NCBI RefSeq assembly: GCF_006349365.1
Contig: NZ_CP040899.1
Span: 2,046,001 to 2,110,000 of the forward strand
Reading direction: 5' to 3'
Length of the DNA: 64,000 bases
Source: Georgenia wutianyii
GTDB lineage: Bacteria; Actinomycetota; Actinomycetes; Actinomycetales; Actinomycetaceae
Made by a program: the position numbers and the translations under genes
Part shown: one piece after another, positions 17,208 through 25,602 of the stretch
Layout of the letters: every line of letters starts with the position of its first letter
How positions within the stretch are numbered: the first letter of the stretch is position 1
The notes under the pieces: generated by a model
Databases searched by the model: none
What the model saw: only the letters and a program-made list of their open reading frames with translations
What the model was told of the DNA's origin: nothing

Positions 17208-17596
17208 CGTTACGCCGCAACTTCCCCGGCGAGTAGTACGAGGGCGGGAATGCTGCCTCCGGCCGGCGCCATGCGTGAGCGCGCGGGAGGCGTCGAGGCA
17301 GATCTCACCAGACGCCAGTCCCTCCTGGTGGCGTCCTGGCTGTCCCTCCCGTCGAGTCTCCTCGGCGCGGAGGGGCGGCCCAACAGCTTCCCGCACCTGT
17401 TGCGGACCTCGAACGGGACGGGGCCAGGCCCCTCTCATCAGCGCGACGACGTCTCCGGCTGGTCACCGGGACCGAGCCCGACGGGAGGGGCTCTCGGCAT
17501 ACCTGTCTCCCGCCCCTGCCGATGACCACGGCCACTCACAGTTCCGACCGGCATGACCACGCCGGTCTCCGTCCCCAACACAGAAGGCTCCAACTC
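17208..17596 (+). other. Spacer inside the element, no convincing gene
   Basis: These 389 bases separate the zinc-ribbon gene from the ATPase gene. A 91-codon open frame at 17250-17525 exists, but its composition (Ser/Gly/Pro-rich, no recognisable motif) does not persuade me it is coding. The ATPase gene has an earlier in-frame ATG at 17522, but the better ribosome site (AGAAGG) stands before 17597. A promoter for the replication/capsid gene set is expected here but was not identified. Confidence 0.4.
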
Positions 17597-19216
17597 ATGT
17601 ACCCCACGACAGAGACGACACCGAGGAAGGACACCGAGGACAAGCCCGACCGCTGGGACGCCCTGCGGCTCGCCGACTTCATCGAGGACCACTACACCCT
17701 CGGCGTTACCGATGAAGGAGCGACCGTCGCCATCCCGAACGGCCCGCACGATGCCCGCATCGCCGTGCCCATCCGGTCCCTGGCCGGGTCGCTGCGAAAG
17801 ATGCTCCGTGACAAGGAGCGCGTTGCCGTCTCACGCGAGACCATGACCAACGCTCTGGACATCGCCGAGGCTGCGGCGCACGACCACGCCCCGACGTCCC
17901 TGGCGCTGCGCGTCGCACGCAAGCCCGCCGCCATCGAGGTCGACCTCGGTGACACCGAGGGACGCTACGTCGAGATCAGCGCTCACGGCTACGAAGTCCG
18001 CAACCCTCGAGACGAGGGCGAAATGTCGACCGACTCGCGGGCGGCGTGGAAGCGGTCCCGCGCCACGCAGGCACTCCCCGTCCCGGTGGCTGGCGGCTCC
18101 CGCGACGACCTGCGGAACCTCCTCGGGCTCGCCGAGGACGATCCGCGGTGGCGGCTGCTATGGGGCTGGGCCGTGGGCTCGTTCTTCGCCGACATCCCCC
18201 GCCCGATCCTGTGGGCGCTCGGGCCGCAAGGCTCCGGAAAGTCCACCCGCGCGAAGATGATGCTCAACCTCGTCGACCCCGCCGAGGAGTTGGGCAAGGA
18301 GCCCGGCAAGAACGAGCGCGACGATACGGCAAGCGCCGCCGCGAGATTCGTTCCTTCGTGGGACAACATTGGCAACGTCTCCGCCGCGACGTCCGACTGG
18401 ATCTGCCGCCTCGTGACCGGCGTTGAGGTCTCGCGGCGGGCGCTCTACACGGACGGCGACCTCCACGTCTCCACGATCAAGCGCACCGGCGTGGCGACGA
18501 GCATCGTCCTGCCGTTCGGTCTCGGGCCGGACGCCCTGGAGCGCCTCGTCCTCGTCGAGTTCGAGCGTGTCAACGAGGACGACCGCCGCCCCGAGTCGGC
18601 GCTATGGGGCGAGTACCGCAAGCTCCGCCCCGGCATCCTCGGCGCGCTGTACGCCGACGTAGCCGGAGCGCTTGCGCACCTGTCAGCCGTCCGCGCCGAG
18701 GTCCGTGGCCTGCCGCGCATGGCCGACTATGCCCTCGTTCTGCACGCCCTGGACCGGCATCACGGTCTGGACGCCGACGCCGGTCACGCCGACGCCTACA
18801 TGAGGCACTTGGGCGCGACTATGTCAGAGCGGGCGCAATCTGACCCGCTCACGGCGGCGCTCATCGATCTCGTCAAGCGACGGGCGGGCCGCTGGAAGGG
18901 GACCGCCGAAGCCCTGCACAACGCCATCGACAACGCGCGGCCCAGCGACCCGCGCGCGGGATGGCCGACCTCGGCGCTGTCCCTGTCCTCGGCCCTGACG
19001 AAGAACGCTGAGACCCTACGAGCTGCTGGCCTATCCGTCACGCGGGGGAAGTCCAACGGCGAACGGTTCATCCTTCTGGAGCGGCTTGCGGTCGCGTCCG
19101 ACGTAGAGCCGGCTTCCGAACAGGATCTGGTGACTACGACACCGCCAGCGCCGAAGCACGAGCCGGCCTTCCTCATCCCGCCGACGGGCGTCGCGGACCT
19201 CGACGATGTCCTCTGA
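17597..19216 (+). CDS. P-loop ATPase, phage replication helicase-like
   Basis: This 539-residue protein has a central nucleotide-binding site, WALGPQGSGKSTRAKMML (Walker A), followed by a SWDNIGNVS region typical of D5-like superfamily 3/AAA helicase ATPases in phages and satellites. A C-terminal helical part follows. No catalytic primase motif is evident in the N-terminal ~200 residues, so it is probably a helicase or origin-binding ATPase rather than a primase-helicase. The chosen ATG (17597) has AGAAGG about ten bases upstream. Directly after the gene lies a cluster of 9-base repeats that may be its binding sites. The most likely role is replication of the excised element. Confidence 0.75.
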   Translation: MYPTTETTPRKDTEDKPDRWDALRLADFIEDHYTLGVTDEGATVAIPNGPHDARIAVPIRSLAGSLRKMLRDKERVAVSRETMTNALDIAEAAAHDHAPTSLALRVARKPAAIEVDLGDTEGRYVEISAHGYEVRNPRDEGEMSTDSRAAWKRSRATQALPVPVAGGSRDDLRNLLGLAEDDPRWRLLWGWAVGSFFADIPRPILWALGPQGSGKSTRAKMMLNLVDPAEELGKEPGKNERDDTASAAARFVPSWDNIGNVSAATSDWICRLVTGVEVSRRALYTDGDLHVSTIKRTGVATSIVLPFGLGPDALERLVLVEFERVNEDDRRPESALWGEYRKLRPGILGALYADVAGALAHLSAVRAEVRGLPRMADYALVLHALDRHHGLDADAGHADAYMRHLGATMSERAQSDPLTAALIDLVKRRAGRWKGTAEALHNAIDNARPSDPRAGWPTSALSLSSALTKNAETLRAAGLSVTRGKSNGERFILLERLAVASDVEPASEQDLVTTTPPAPKHEPAFLIPPTGVADLDDVL

Positions 19217-19236
19217 CGTCATCCGGGCGCGCGCCC

Positions 19237-19477
19237 ACAGGGACGGTCGCGCCCCCGACTGACCGTCGTCAGGGACGCTCGCCGACCGACTGACCCTGGG
19301 ACCGACCCTGCGGAAGTCGCAGGAAGTCGGGTAAACGTCCGAAACAGGGACGACAGGGACGCTCTCGCGGGAGGGCCTCGCATCTGTTCTGTTCTGAAAG
19401 AAGAGAACAGGAGGGGAGCACAAGTCGCGCGCACAAGGTCGCCGCGCGACCGTCCCTGCCGTCCCTGCCGTCCCTGC
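19237..19477. repeat. Cluster of seven 9-base iterons with a hairpin, putative replication origin
   Basis: The 8-base core CAGGGACG occurs on the plus strand within 19237-19245, 19269-19277, 19344-19352 and 19353-19361 (the last two in direct tandem). Its complement CGTCCCTG occurs three times in direct tandem at 19451-19477 with a 9-base period. The two tandem groups thus face each other. Between them, CTGTTCT (19389) and AGAACAG (19404-19410) form a small AT-rich hairpin. The cluster lies in the 323-base gap after the helicase-like gene, where an origin or operator would be expected. Repeats are read directly, and the origin function is inferred. Confidence 0.6.
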
Positions 19478-19539
19478 GCCACCATCCTCGGCGCTCTCGC
19501 CGCGCCGCTGATCAAACATCAAGAACCCGAAGGATCACC

Positions 19540-19890
19540 ATGACCACCGACCTACTGGACGCCGTCGCCGACGACGAGGCACTCACAGCACGCGCCTTCG
19601 ACGAGATCACTTCGCTTGGCCTGACGACCGCCGCGCTCATCCGCGTCAGGTCCGGCACAGACGGCCTGCGCCGCTTCATCGACGGATCACCGGAAGACCT
19701 CGCCGCCGTTCCGGTGGCGATGCGCGCGCCGCTCGCTCGCGGGGAGTGGCTGGCACTCTCAGCCCGCGCCCGCTACGCCCTGGTAGCGGCCCACCTGGCG
19801 CGCGAGTACGCCAAGGACCCCGCCCACCTGATCCCGGCTCATCGAGACGGCGTGACCGAGCCTGGCACGACTCAGAGGACGTCGGCATGA
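19540..19890 (+). CDS. Small element protein of unknown function
   Basis: This 116-residue, mostly helical, Ala/Leu-rich protein has no motif I recognise. It starts at ATG 19540 with GAAGGA upstream and stands between the iteron cluster and the capsid genes. Its position would suit a small regulator, a head-assembly accessory or a directionality factor, but nothing in the sequence decides this. A possible in-frame ATG for the next gene (19887) overlaps its stop. Confidence 0.65.
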   Translation: MTTDLLDAVADDEALTARAFDEITSLGLTTAALIRVRSGTDGLRRFIDGSPEDLAAVPVAMRAPLARGEWLALSARARYALVAAHLAREYAKDPAHLIPAHRDGVTEPGTTQRTSA

Positions 19891-19934
19891 CGAACCTCGC
19901 TCCTCACCCACTACACCAGCCCGAAGGAGACACC

Positions 19935-20438
19935 ATGACCAAGCCCACCCCCGGCGACCTCACCAAGCGACAGCAGGATGCCGCTACGGCACCCGAGACG
20001 GCAGAGGCGTCCGCCGCCACCCAGGTCCCGGCCGCGCCGGAGAGGGCCACCGAGGAGCCCGAGCCGCGCTCGGAAGAGGCCAAGCGCTACCGGCTCCGGC
20101 TCCGCGAGGCCGAGGCTGAGCGGGACGCCCTGCGCGAGCGGCTGGAGACCATGCAGCGGGCCGAGGTCGAGCGGACGGCCAACCTGGAGCACCCCGAAGC
20201 TGTCTGGATCGGCGCGGAATTCGACGCCTTCCTCGACGGGGACGGCAACATCGACGCCGAGAGGATCGCCGCCCACGTCGCCACCCTCGGCGAGAAGTAC
20301 GGGATCCAGCAGCGAAAGCCCAAGATTCCGCGCATCGGCTTCATTCTCGACCAGTCCGGCCGTCCTGACACGTACGACCGACCCGCGTCCGGCAACGTCT
20401 TCGACCGCATGGCCGAATCCCTCTCCTTCGGCGTCTGA
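19935..20438 (+). CDS. Phage capsid scaffold-like protein
   Basis: The 167-residue protein begins with a disordered Ala/Pro/Glu-rich part. It continues into a charged coiled coil (EEAKRYRLRLREAEAERD, about residues 50-78) and ends with a basic/aromatic C-terminal segment. This layout, immediately ahead of a major capsid gene, is characteristic of phage scaffolding proteins, which line the inside of the procapsid and leave during maturation. ATG 19935 has an excellent GAAGGAG. An alternative ATG at 19887 overlaps the previous stop. No Ser-protease motif is visible, so a fused maturation protease is unlikely. Confidence 0.7.
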   Translation: MTKPTPGDLTKRQQDAATAPETAEASAATQVPAAPERATEEPEPRSEEAKRYRLRLREAEAERDALRERLETMQRAEVERTANLEHPEAVWIGAEFDAFLDGDGNIDAERIAAHVATLGEKYGIQQRKPKIPRIGFILDQSGRPDTYDRPASGNVFDRMAESLSFGV

Positions 20439-20618
20439 GCGGCCTTGCGTCGTCCTCCCTGCCGGTCGGGGAGGGCGGCGCTGGACTTCTCGGTCCTCGA
20501 CGGCGGATCGAGCCCCCGTGGGGCTCCCCGGCGTCACCGTCTACGGCCCGTGGCCGTACCCGTCTGAGCCTGTGGCTCGCGGCTTCCTTCACCGCTTCTT
20601 CATCGAAGGGAGCCCACT

Positions 20619-21416
20619 GTGGCTACTCACACCACTCTCACCTCCGCTCCGTCCTGGCGTCCGGACGTCGTCGTCTACCCGTCCGAGGAGGTCATCCCCA
20701 GCGCCCTCGCCCTCGTCGCTGGCAACGTCGTTGCCAACATCGAGGGTGACGCGCCCACGGTACGCATCCCGCGCGTGACCTCGACCGCCGAGCCGGGATT
20801 CGTGCCCGAGGGGACGCTCATCCCCGACAGCGGAGCTGCGCTCGACGAGGTCACCGTCGGCACGCGGAAGATCGCCGTCCTCGGCCGCTTCTCCCGCGAG
20901 CAGGCGGGCCAGGCCAACACCCTGCGCCTAGCGCTGGCGAGCCTGACCGCCTCGGTTGTGCGGTCCGCCGACGAGGCGTTCCTCAACCACGCCGACGAGA
21001 CTGACACGACCCTGACCGGCATCCTCGCTGGCAAGGACCTGCCCGCGCCGCTCGCCTATGACGGGCTCGGCTCGCTGATTGACGCCGCCGCAAGCGTCGA
21101 GGACGACGGCGGACGGGCGAGCGTCATCCTCGCCAACCCCCGCTCCTGGGCCACCGTCGCCAAGGATCTCGACCTCGGACACGAGTCCGTTGAGCGACGC
21201 GTCCTGGGCCTGCCCGTCGTGACGAACTCCGCCGTCCCGGCGGGGACCCTCGCCGTCGTCGACCGTGACGCCGTTCCGGTCGCCACCGGACAGGTCGAGG
21301 TCGCCCGCTCCGAGGAGGCCCTGTTCACCCACGACAGCGTCCTCGTCAGGGTCCTGTTCCGCCTCGGGTGGACCGTCGCCGACCCGGCGCGCGTGCAGCG
21401 CGTGACTGTCGCCTAA
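20619..21416 (+). CDS. HK97-type phage major capsid protein
   Basis: This 265-residue protein would form the shell of a phage-like particle. It shows features of HK97-fold capsid proteins: an early beta-rich region with VPEGTLIPDSG followed by a helix-rich spine (FSREQAGQANTLRLALASL). Next comes a domain with repeated 'ILANPRSWATVAKDL' type loop-helix segments, then a C-terminal strand region (VLVRVLFRLGWTVADPARV). It lacks a long N-terminal delta domain, consistent with the separate scaffold gene upstream. The GTG start at 20619 follows GAAGGGAG. Apart from the scaffold no other head gene is present, so assembly of infectious particles would need a helper phage. Confidence 0.78.
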   Translation: MATHTTLTSAPSWRPDVVVYPSEEVIPSALALVAGNVVANIEGDAPTVRIPRVTSTAEPGFVPEGTLIPDSGAALDEVTVGTRKIAVLGRFSREQAGQANTLRLALASLTASVVRSADEAFLNHADETDTTLTGILAGKDLPAPLAYDGLGSLIDAAASVEDDGGRASVILANPRSWATVAKDLDLGHESVERRVLGLPVVTNSAVPAGTLAVVDRDAVPVATGQVEVARSEEALFTHDSVLVRVLFRLGWTVADPARVQRVTVA

Positions 21417-21425
21417 CTGGCAGGA

Positions 21426-21471
21426 GGAGAGGGGAGCAGCTTCGTTCGCTAACGCGGCGGCTTCCCTCTCC
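21426..21471. terminator. Bidirectional hairpin between capsid gene and antisense ATPase gene
   Basis: GGAGAGGGGAGC at 21426-21437 pairs with a 12-base complement at 21460-21471 (one G-T pair) around a 22-base loop. It lies ten bases after the capsid stop and between two converging genes. The T-run is missing, so the call rests on the stem and the position. Confidence 0.5.
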
Positions 21472-21610
21472 ACCACTGGCCCGCGCCCGGCCTACCCGTG
21501 GGGGGCATCCCCCTCCCTCTCCATCCCTCGGCAGGAACAGCATTGCTGAAATATCCCCCCGTGAGCGCCTAACCGGTCCAGTGTTATGGACGACGACACG
21601 TCGTTTGCGA

Positions 21611-23212
21611 TCAAAGACGGCCCTCCTCGGCGTCTATCGACTCAAGCACCAGCTGCATGTCAGTATCGCCCGCTGAGCCACTGCGGCGCGCCTTGTTCAA
21701 GGAAACCCATTCTGGCTCGTACACCCAGCTCGCCTTCCGCAACTCATCTGACTTGCGCGGCTTCCAGAACTCGACGGGAATCTTCTGCATACGCTTGTCA
21801 ACCAGCGCAGGAATATCCACCATAAACACAATTGTGTCCACCCGCCTCATCGATCCCGTGTTCGGGCGCGTGACCATAATGCGATGGACGAAGCGCAAGT
21901 CCTCGAGTTCGACAATCTCTCGGCCCCACTCGGAATCGATATCACTCCGTTTGACCAGGAAGAAATAGGTGTCACGGTCGCGAGCGAATGCCACAAGATC
22001 CGCGAAGCGCAACTCTAGACCCGGCGCATCCCGGCCAGCATCGTTCCGAAGATCAGTCTGCTTCCTCTCAAGCATTCGCCCAGCAGCAGCCTGAACGCTC
22101 TCGGCGCCGATTCGAAATCCGCCAGATTGAGCCTTACTAGAGGCAGACCCTCCAGACTGAGCATTTTCCCACTCTGCATCTGCTGATGCAATCAGGAGGT
22201 CAAAGTAGTCTCTCGCAACAGCGCCACCCGCTACCAACACCGCCCGCTCGCGCGCGGTGGAAGTGAGGACGTCACGCACTTTGAGTCCATGCGGCTGCAG
22301 GACACCGTCAGCAACATCTTCCAAGAAGGCCTTCGCGGTCAAAAACTCGGAAAGTCCAACGTCCAGCGAAACGTGCTGGAGATCGTTTGGCGGCTGCATT
22401 CCTAGCGGCGGGTCACCCTCCACATACGAGCGGGTCCGAGAATGCACGCTTCCGATCTTTAGCCATACCTTGCTACGCTTCGTAATGCCGTGCAGGTGAT
22501 CCAGGACCATGGGCTGAGTCTCTTTGGCGATGAAGTAGAAGTCGTCCAACACGACCAACAGAGCGCCCTTTTGTCTCGCTGCGGTCGCCTTCTCCAGCGC
22601 ATTGGCCAGCGCTGGGGCAAGGTCGCGCAAGTAGCTCTCTTTCCTTCGCCTTGTCGTCGATGTACGCGAGACAGTCGAGTTGGTCGACAGGGCGCGCCCG
22701 ACACCCCCACTGAGCGAAAGGTAACGCCGAGCAACATTCCCAGTCAGGCGAACCACAAGCTCGCTATTTGATTTCGACGCCGTCTCGGTACTTTCGACCA
22801 CCTCAGCGGGAGAATCGCGGAGTGCACGAAGGACCTTCTGCAACTGGCCGATACGCCGGCGAACTCGCACGTGCTTTACTGCCAGCGCTCCAGGTTTCAC
22901 TTCCCTTAGGATCTCGAGGACCAATTCGATGAGCACGTCAGGGTAGGAACGGTCCTTGTGCGTCTCGACGTCGACAAAGATGACCCAGTCCCCTCGCTCC
23001 TGCGCCCTCCGCTGAAGAACAGCGAGGGTCGTGGACTTGCCGACCCCACGCCGCCCGGTGACGAGGTGATTGACAGGGGCCCCGAGAGTTGCGACAATTC
23101 CAGGCTTTAGCTCAACGAACCGATCACTAAGGATACTGTCGGCTTCCGTCGTAGTCCTAGACGCCGCAGATAGGGCGCCCTTGAAGGCCTCAAGATTATT
23201 CCTGGTCAACAC
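21611..23212 (-). CDS. P-loop NTPase, probable cargo gene of the element, unknown function
   Basis: This protein of about 533 residues has a clear ATPase core: Walker A TGRRGVGKSTT, then Walker B ALLVVLDDFYF, in an AAA/STAND-like arrangement. A long C-terminal part shows no known effector. There is no signal peptide or membrane helix. The gene is on the opposite strand, at the right edge of the element, and its base composition is clearly lower in GC than anything else in the window. This fits recent acquisition as cargo. Genes in this position of satellites and prophages often defend the host against other phages, which makes defence a reasonable hypothesis but not a demonstrated role. The GTG at 23212 has GGAG six bases upstream, and a TTG at 23224 is an alternative start. 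Confidence 0.75.
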   Translation of the reverse strand: MLTRNNLEAFKGALSAASRTTTEADSILSDRFVELKPGIVATLGAPVNHLVTGRRGVGKSTTLAVLQRRAQERGDWVIFVDVETHKDRSYPDVLIELVLEILREVKPGALAVKHVRVRRRIGQLQKVLRALRDSPAEVVESTETASKSNSELVVRLTGNVARRYLSLSGGVGRALSTNSTVSRTSTTRRRKESYLRDLAPALANALEKATAARQKGALLVVLDDFYFIAKETQPMVLDHLHGITKRSKVWLKIGSVHSRTRSYVEGDPPLGMQPPNDLQHVSLDVGLSEFLTAKAFLEDVADGVLQPHGLKVRDVLTSTARERAVLVAGGAVARDYFDLLIASADAEWENAQSGGSASSKAQSGGFRIGAESVQAAAGRMLERKQTDLRNDAGRDAPGLELRFADLVAFARDRDTYFFLVKRSDIDSEWGREIVELEDLRFVHRIMVTRPNTGSMRRVDTIVFMVDIPALVDKRMQKIPVEFWKPRKSDELRKASWVYEPEWVSLNKARRSGSAGDTDMQLVLESIDAEEGRL

Positions 23213-23224
23213 AATGAGCTCCAA

Positions 23225-23639
23225 ACCGCTTCCGCTAGCTGACTATCTGCTTACGACCACACCGTCTTAAGATTCTCTGCATGCAAGACTTGCCTCCTAA
23301 CCCACGATTGCTACGCCCCATTTCTTAGCACTTGCCGAAAAGGTCACGGTTACCGACCGACGCGAGCGGGACTAGTGCAGTATTCACTGAGTCCGTCTGC
23401 GCGAGCTCTACGCCAGCTCTGTCGCCCGTACGCTGGGCATGCTTCGCCGCTAGCCCGCCTAGGCGATGGACGCCCAGACACTACCCGCCATGAGTGCCTC
23501 CCGTGACCCGTGCCGACCATGGCCCCGTTGATCAAACTCCGGACACCAGAGGCAGCCCTTCTACGTCTACCACCTGTAGGCGGTCCGAGGTGGCACTTTG
23601 ACGTCTCCGGGATGCTCATATCCGGGGGACAATGGAGCC
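23225..23639 (+). promoter_or_regulatory. Element right-end spacer carrying the substitute promoter of the NHL gene
   Basis: The 415 bases between the antisense ATPase and the restored NHL gene contain no convincing gene. They must hold the ATPase promoter and, near the right end, the signals that now start the NHL gene. TTGACG occurs at 23598-23603 and could be a -35 box, but no well-spaced -10 follows, and GGGGGA stands before ATG 23640. In the circular form the same signals would read toward the integrase. Confidence 0.45.
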
Positions 23640-25511
23640 ATGACAACCCGACCACAAAAGTCCCGAATCCGAGCGTCAGAGCTGCACGGACGCAGCTGGC
23701 TCAACACTGGCGGTAAGTCGTACAGCATCAGCGACTTTCGGGGTCGTGTCTTGTTGCTCGACTTCTGGACCTTCTGCTGCATCAACTGCCTGCACGTCAT
23801 CGACGAGCTGCGCGAGCTCGAGGAGCGGTACCACGACGTCCTCGTGACCGTCGGCGTCCACTCCCCCAAGTTCGTCCACGAGGCCGACCCGGACGCGCTC
23901 GCCGCCGCCGTCGAGCGCTACGACGTCGCCCACCCCGTTCTCGACGACCCCGAGCTCACGACGTGGAAGGCCTACACCGCCCGCGCGTGGCCCACGCTCG
24001 TCCTCATCGACCCCGAGGGCTACATCGTCGGGCACATGGCCGGCGAGGGGCACACCCCGAACCTCGCCGCCGCCATCGACCAGCTCGTCGCCGAGCACGA
24101 GGCCAAGGGCACCCTCCACCGCGGCTCCGGTCCCTACGTGCCGCCCGAGCCCACGGCGGGCCTGCTCAGGTTCCCCGCCAAGGCGCTCGCCCTGCCGGGC
24201 GGCAACCTCCTCGTCGCCGACGCCGGGCACCACCGCCTCGTCGAGCTCGCCCCCGACGGCGAGACCCTCGTGCGCACCATCGGCTCCGGCTCCCGCGGGC
24301 GCGCCGACGGCGGCCCCGACGACGCCGAGCTCAACGAGCCCAACGGGCTGTGCCTGCTCCCAAGCGACGTCGCCGACCAGGTGGACTACGACGTCGTCGT
24401 CGCCGACACGGTCAACCACCTGCTGCGCGGCGTGCGGCTGGCCGACGGGCACGTGACCACCCTCGCCGGGACCGGTGAGCAGTTCATGGTCGGCGCCCCG
24501 GACAACGTCGCGCCGGGTGACGAGCCCGCCACCGAGGACTACGGCCCGGCCCGCCGGGTCCGGCTGTCCTCCCCGTGGGACGTCACGTGGTCGGCGCAGG
24601 CCGGCGCGGTCGTCGTCGCCATGGCCGGGCACCACACGCTGTGGACCTTCGACCCCCTCGCCGGCTACGTCGCGCGGCTCGGCGGGACGATGAACGAGGG
24701 TCTGGTCGACGGCGCGCTGCGCCAGGCGTGGTTCGCCCAGCCGTCCGGGCTCGCCGTGGCCGACGACGGCCGGCTCTGGCTCGCCGACTCCGAGACCTCG
24801 GCCCTGCGCGCCGTCGACGTGGCCGCCGGTGAGGTGCGCACCGCCGTCGGGCAAGGGCTGTTCGACTTCGGGCACCGCGACGGACCGGCCGACCAGGCGC
24901 TGCTCCAGCACCCGCTCGGCGTCGCCGCGCTGCCCGGCGGCCAGGTCGCCGTCGCCGACACCTACAACGGGGCCGTGCGCCTCTACGACCCGGCCACCGA
25001 GGAGATGAGCACCCTCGCCACCGGGCTCGCCGAGCCGTCCGGCCTCCTCGTCGACGGCGCGCACCTCCTTGTCGTCGAGTCCGCGGCCCACCGCCTCACC
25101 CGCATCCCGCTGCCCGACGGCACGGTCGCCCGCCACGACGGCGCCGCCCACCGCACGCAGCGTCCCGTCACCGAGGTGGCCCCGGACTTCACCCTCCGGG
25201 TCGTCTTCACCCCGCCCGCCGGCAAGAAGCTCGACGACCGCTTCGGTCCCTCGACCCAGCTGTCGGTCGCCGCCGAGACGCTCGTGGACGGCGGCGGAAC
25301 GGGCACCGACCTCGAGCGGCAGGTCTCCCTCGCCCCGACCGCGGACGCGGGTGGGCACACCGTGCTCTCCGTGACGGCCAAGGCCGCCTCCTGCGACGCG
25401 GACCCGGCCGTGGAGTTCCCCGCGTGCCACCTCGCCTCCCAGGACTGGGGCATCCCGGTGCGGGTGGTCGAGGGCGGGCCCGCCGAGCTCGTGCTCAACC
25501 TCCACGGCTGA
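23640..25511 (+). CDS. Thioredoxin-like/NHL-repeat protein (NHLRC2-like), with element-supplied N-terminus
   Basis: The 623-residue protein has an N-terminal thioredoxin fold with FWTFCCINC (Cys47 and Cys50 as the CxxC pair). It continues with a beta-propeller built from NHL repeats (for example VADAGHHRLVEL, VADTVNHLLRGV, VADTYNGAVRLY) and a C-terminal beta domain, like NHLRC2. No signal peptide is visible, so a cytoplasmic redox or scaffold role is likely, exact function unknown. The first ~44 codons and the start lie inside the inserted element. They differ from the original start still visible at 14617 (12 changes in 36 residues) and use more A/T, while everything after the att core is host sequence. 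The frame is intact. Confidence 0.9.
   Translation: MTTRPQKSRIRASELHGRSWLNTGGKSYSISDFRGRVLLLDFWTFCCINCLHVIDELRELEERYHDVLVTVGVHSPKFVHEADPDALAAAVERYDVAHPVLDDPELTTWKAYTARAWPTLVLIDPEGYIVGHMAGEGHTPNLAAAIDQLVAEHEAKGTLHRGSGPYVPPEPTAGLLRFPAKALALPGGNLLVADAGHHRLVELAPDGETLVRTIGSGSRGRADGGPDDAELNEPNGLCLLPSDVADQVDYDVVVADTVNHLLRGVRLADGHVTTLAGTGEQFMVGAPDNVAPGDEPATEDYGPARRVRLSSPWDVTWSAQAGAVVVAMAGHHTLWTFDPLAGYVARLGGTMNEGLVDGALRQAWFAQPSGLAVADDGRLWLADSETSALRAVDVAAGEVRTAVGQGLFDFGHRDGPADQALLQHPLGVAALPGGQVAVADTYNGAVRLYDPATEEMSTLATGLAEPSGLLVDGAHLLVVESAAHRLTRIPLPDGTVARHDGAAHRTQRPVTEVAPDFTLRVVFTPPAGKKLDDRFGPSTQLSVAAETLVDGGGTGTDLERQVSLAPTADAGGHTVLSVTAKAASCDADPAVEFPACHLASQDWGIPVRVVEGGPAELVLNLHG
23757..23770 (+). repeat. 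Right attachment core (attR)
   Basis: This is the second copy of the 14-base core CTCGACTTCTGGAC, in frame within the intact NHL gene. Sequence to its left belongs to the element (diverged gene start), and sequence to its right is original host gene. In the excised circle, the element-side flanks would join as ...TTGTTG-core-GCCTAGC..., the inferred attP. Confidence 0.82.
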
Positions 25512-25602
25512 GCCGGGTCCCTGTCAGTCGCTCCGGGACCTGCCGGAGTGGCTGCTGGATCGCGCGCGCACGGCCAGGCATGCTCACCGGGAGGAGGACA
25601 CA

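Larger units (their letters stand above)
14751..23770 (+). mobile_element. Integrated serine-integrase element with capsid genes (phage satellite-like)
   Basis: A block of about 9,020 bases is bounded by two copies of a 14-base sequence lying at the same codon position of one interrupted gene. It contains a large serine integrase at the left edge, a zinc-ribbon protein, a P-loop replication-type ATPase, a small unknown protein, scaffold-like and HK97-type capsid proteins, and an antisense ATPase near the right edge. Portal, terminase, protease and tail genes are absent. The size and gene content resemble phage satellites that supply some capsid parts and borrow the rest, or a stripped prophage. 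The right end also carries a substitute 5' end for the target gene, so the host gene remains readable after integration. Confidence 0.85.

Noticed and set aside
17250..17525. 91-codon open frame between the zinc-ribbon and ATPase genes
   Set aside because: No motif, biased composition and no supporting context. It is kept only as an uncertain possibility in the spacer entry.
17597..19216. Primase-helicase with active primase domain
   Set aside because: Only the P-loop ATPase part is recognisable. No acidic primase triad or zinc motif could be located in the N-terminal region.
23598..23625. Standard promoter (TTGACG plus -10) for the restored NHL gene
   Set aside because: No acceptable -10 box occurs at 16-18 bases from TTGACG, so I list the region as regulatory without naming boxes.
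23598..23640. Earlier in-frame start (23598) for the NHL gene
   Set aside because: The extra 14 residues are not shared with the displaced host start, and ATG 23640 gives the matching N-terminus with GGGGGA upstream.
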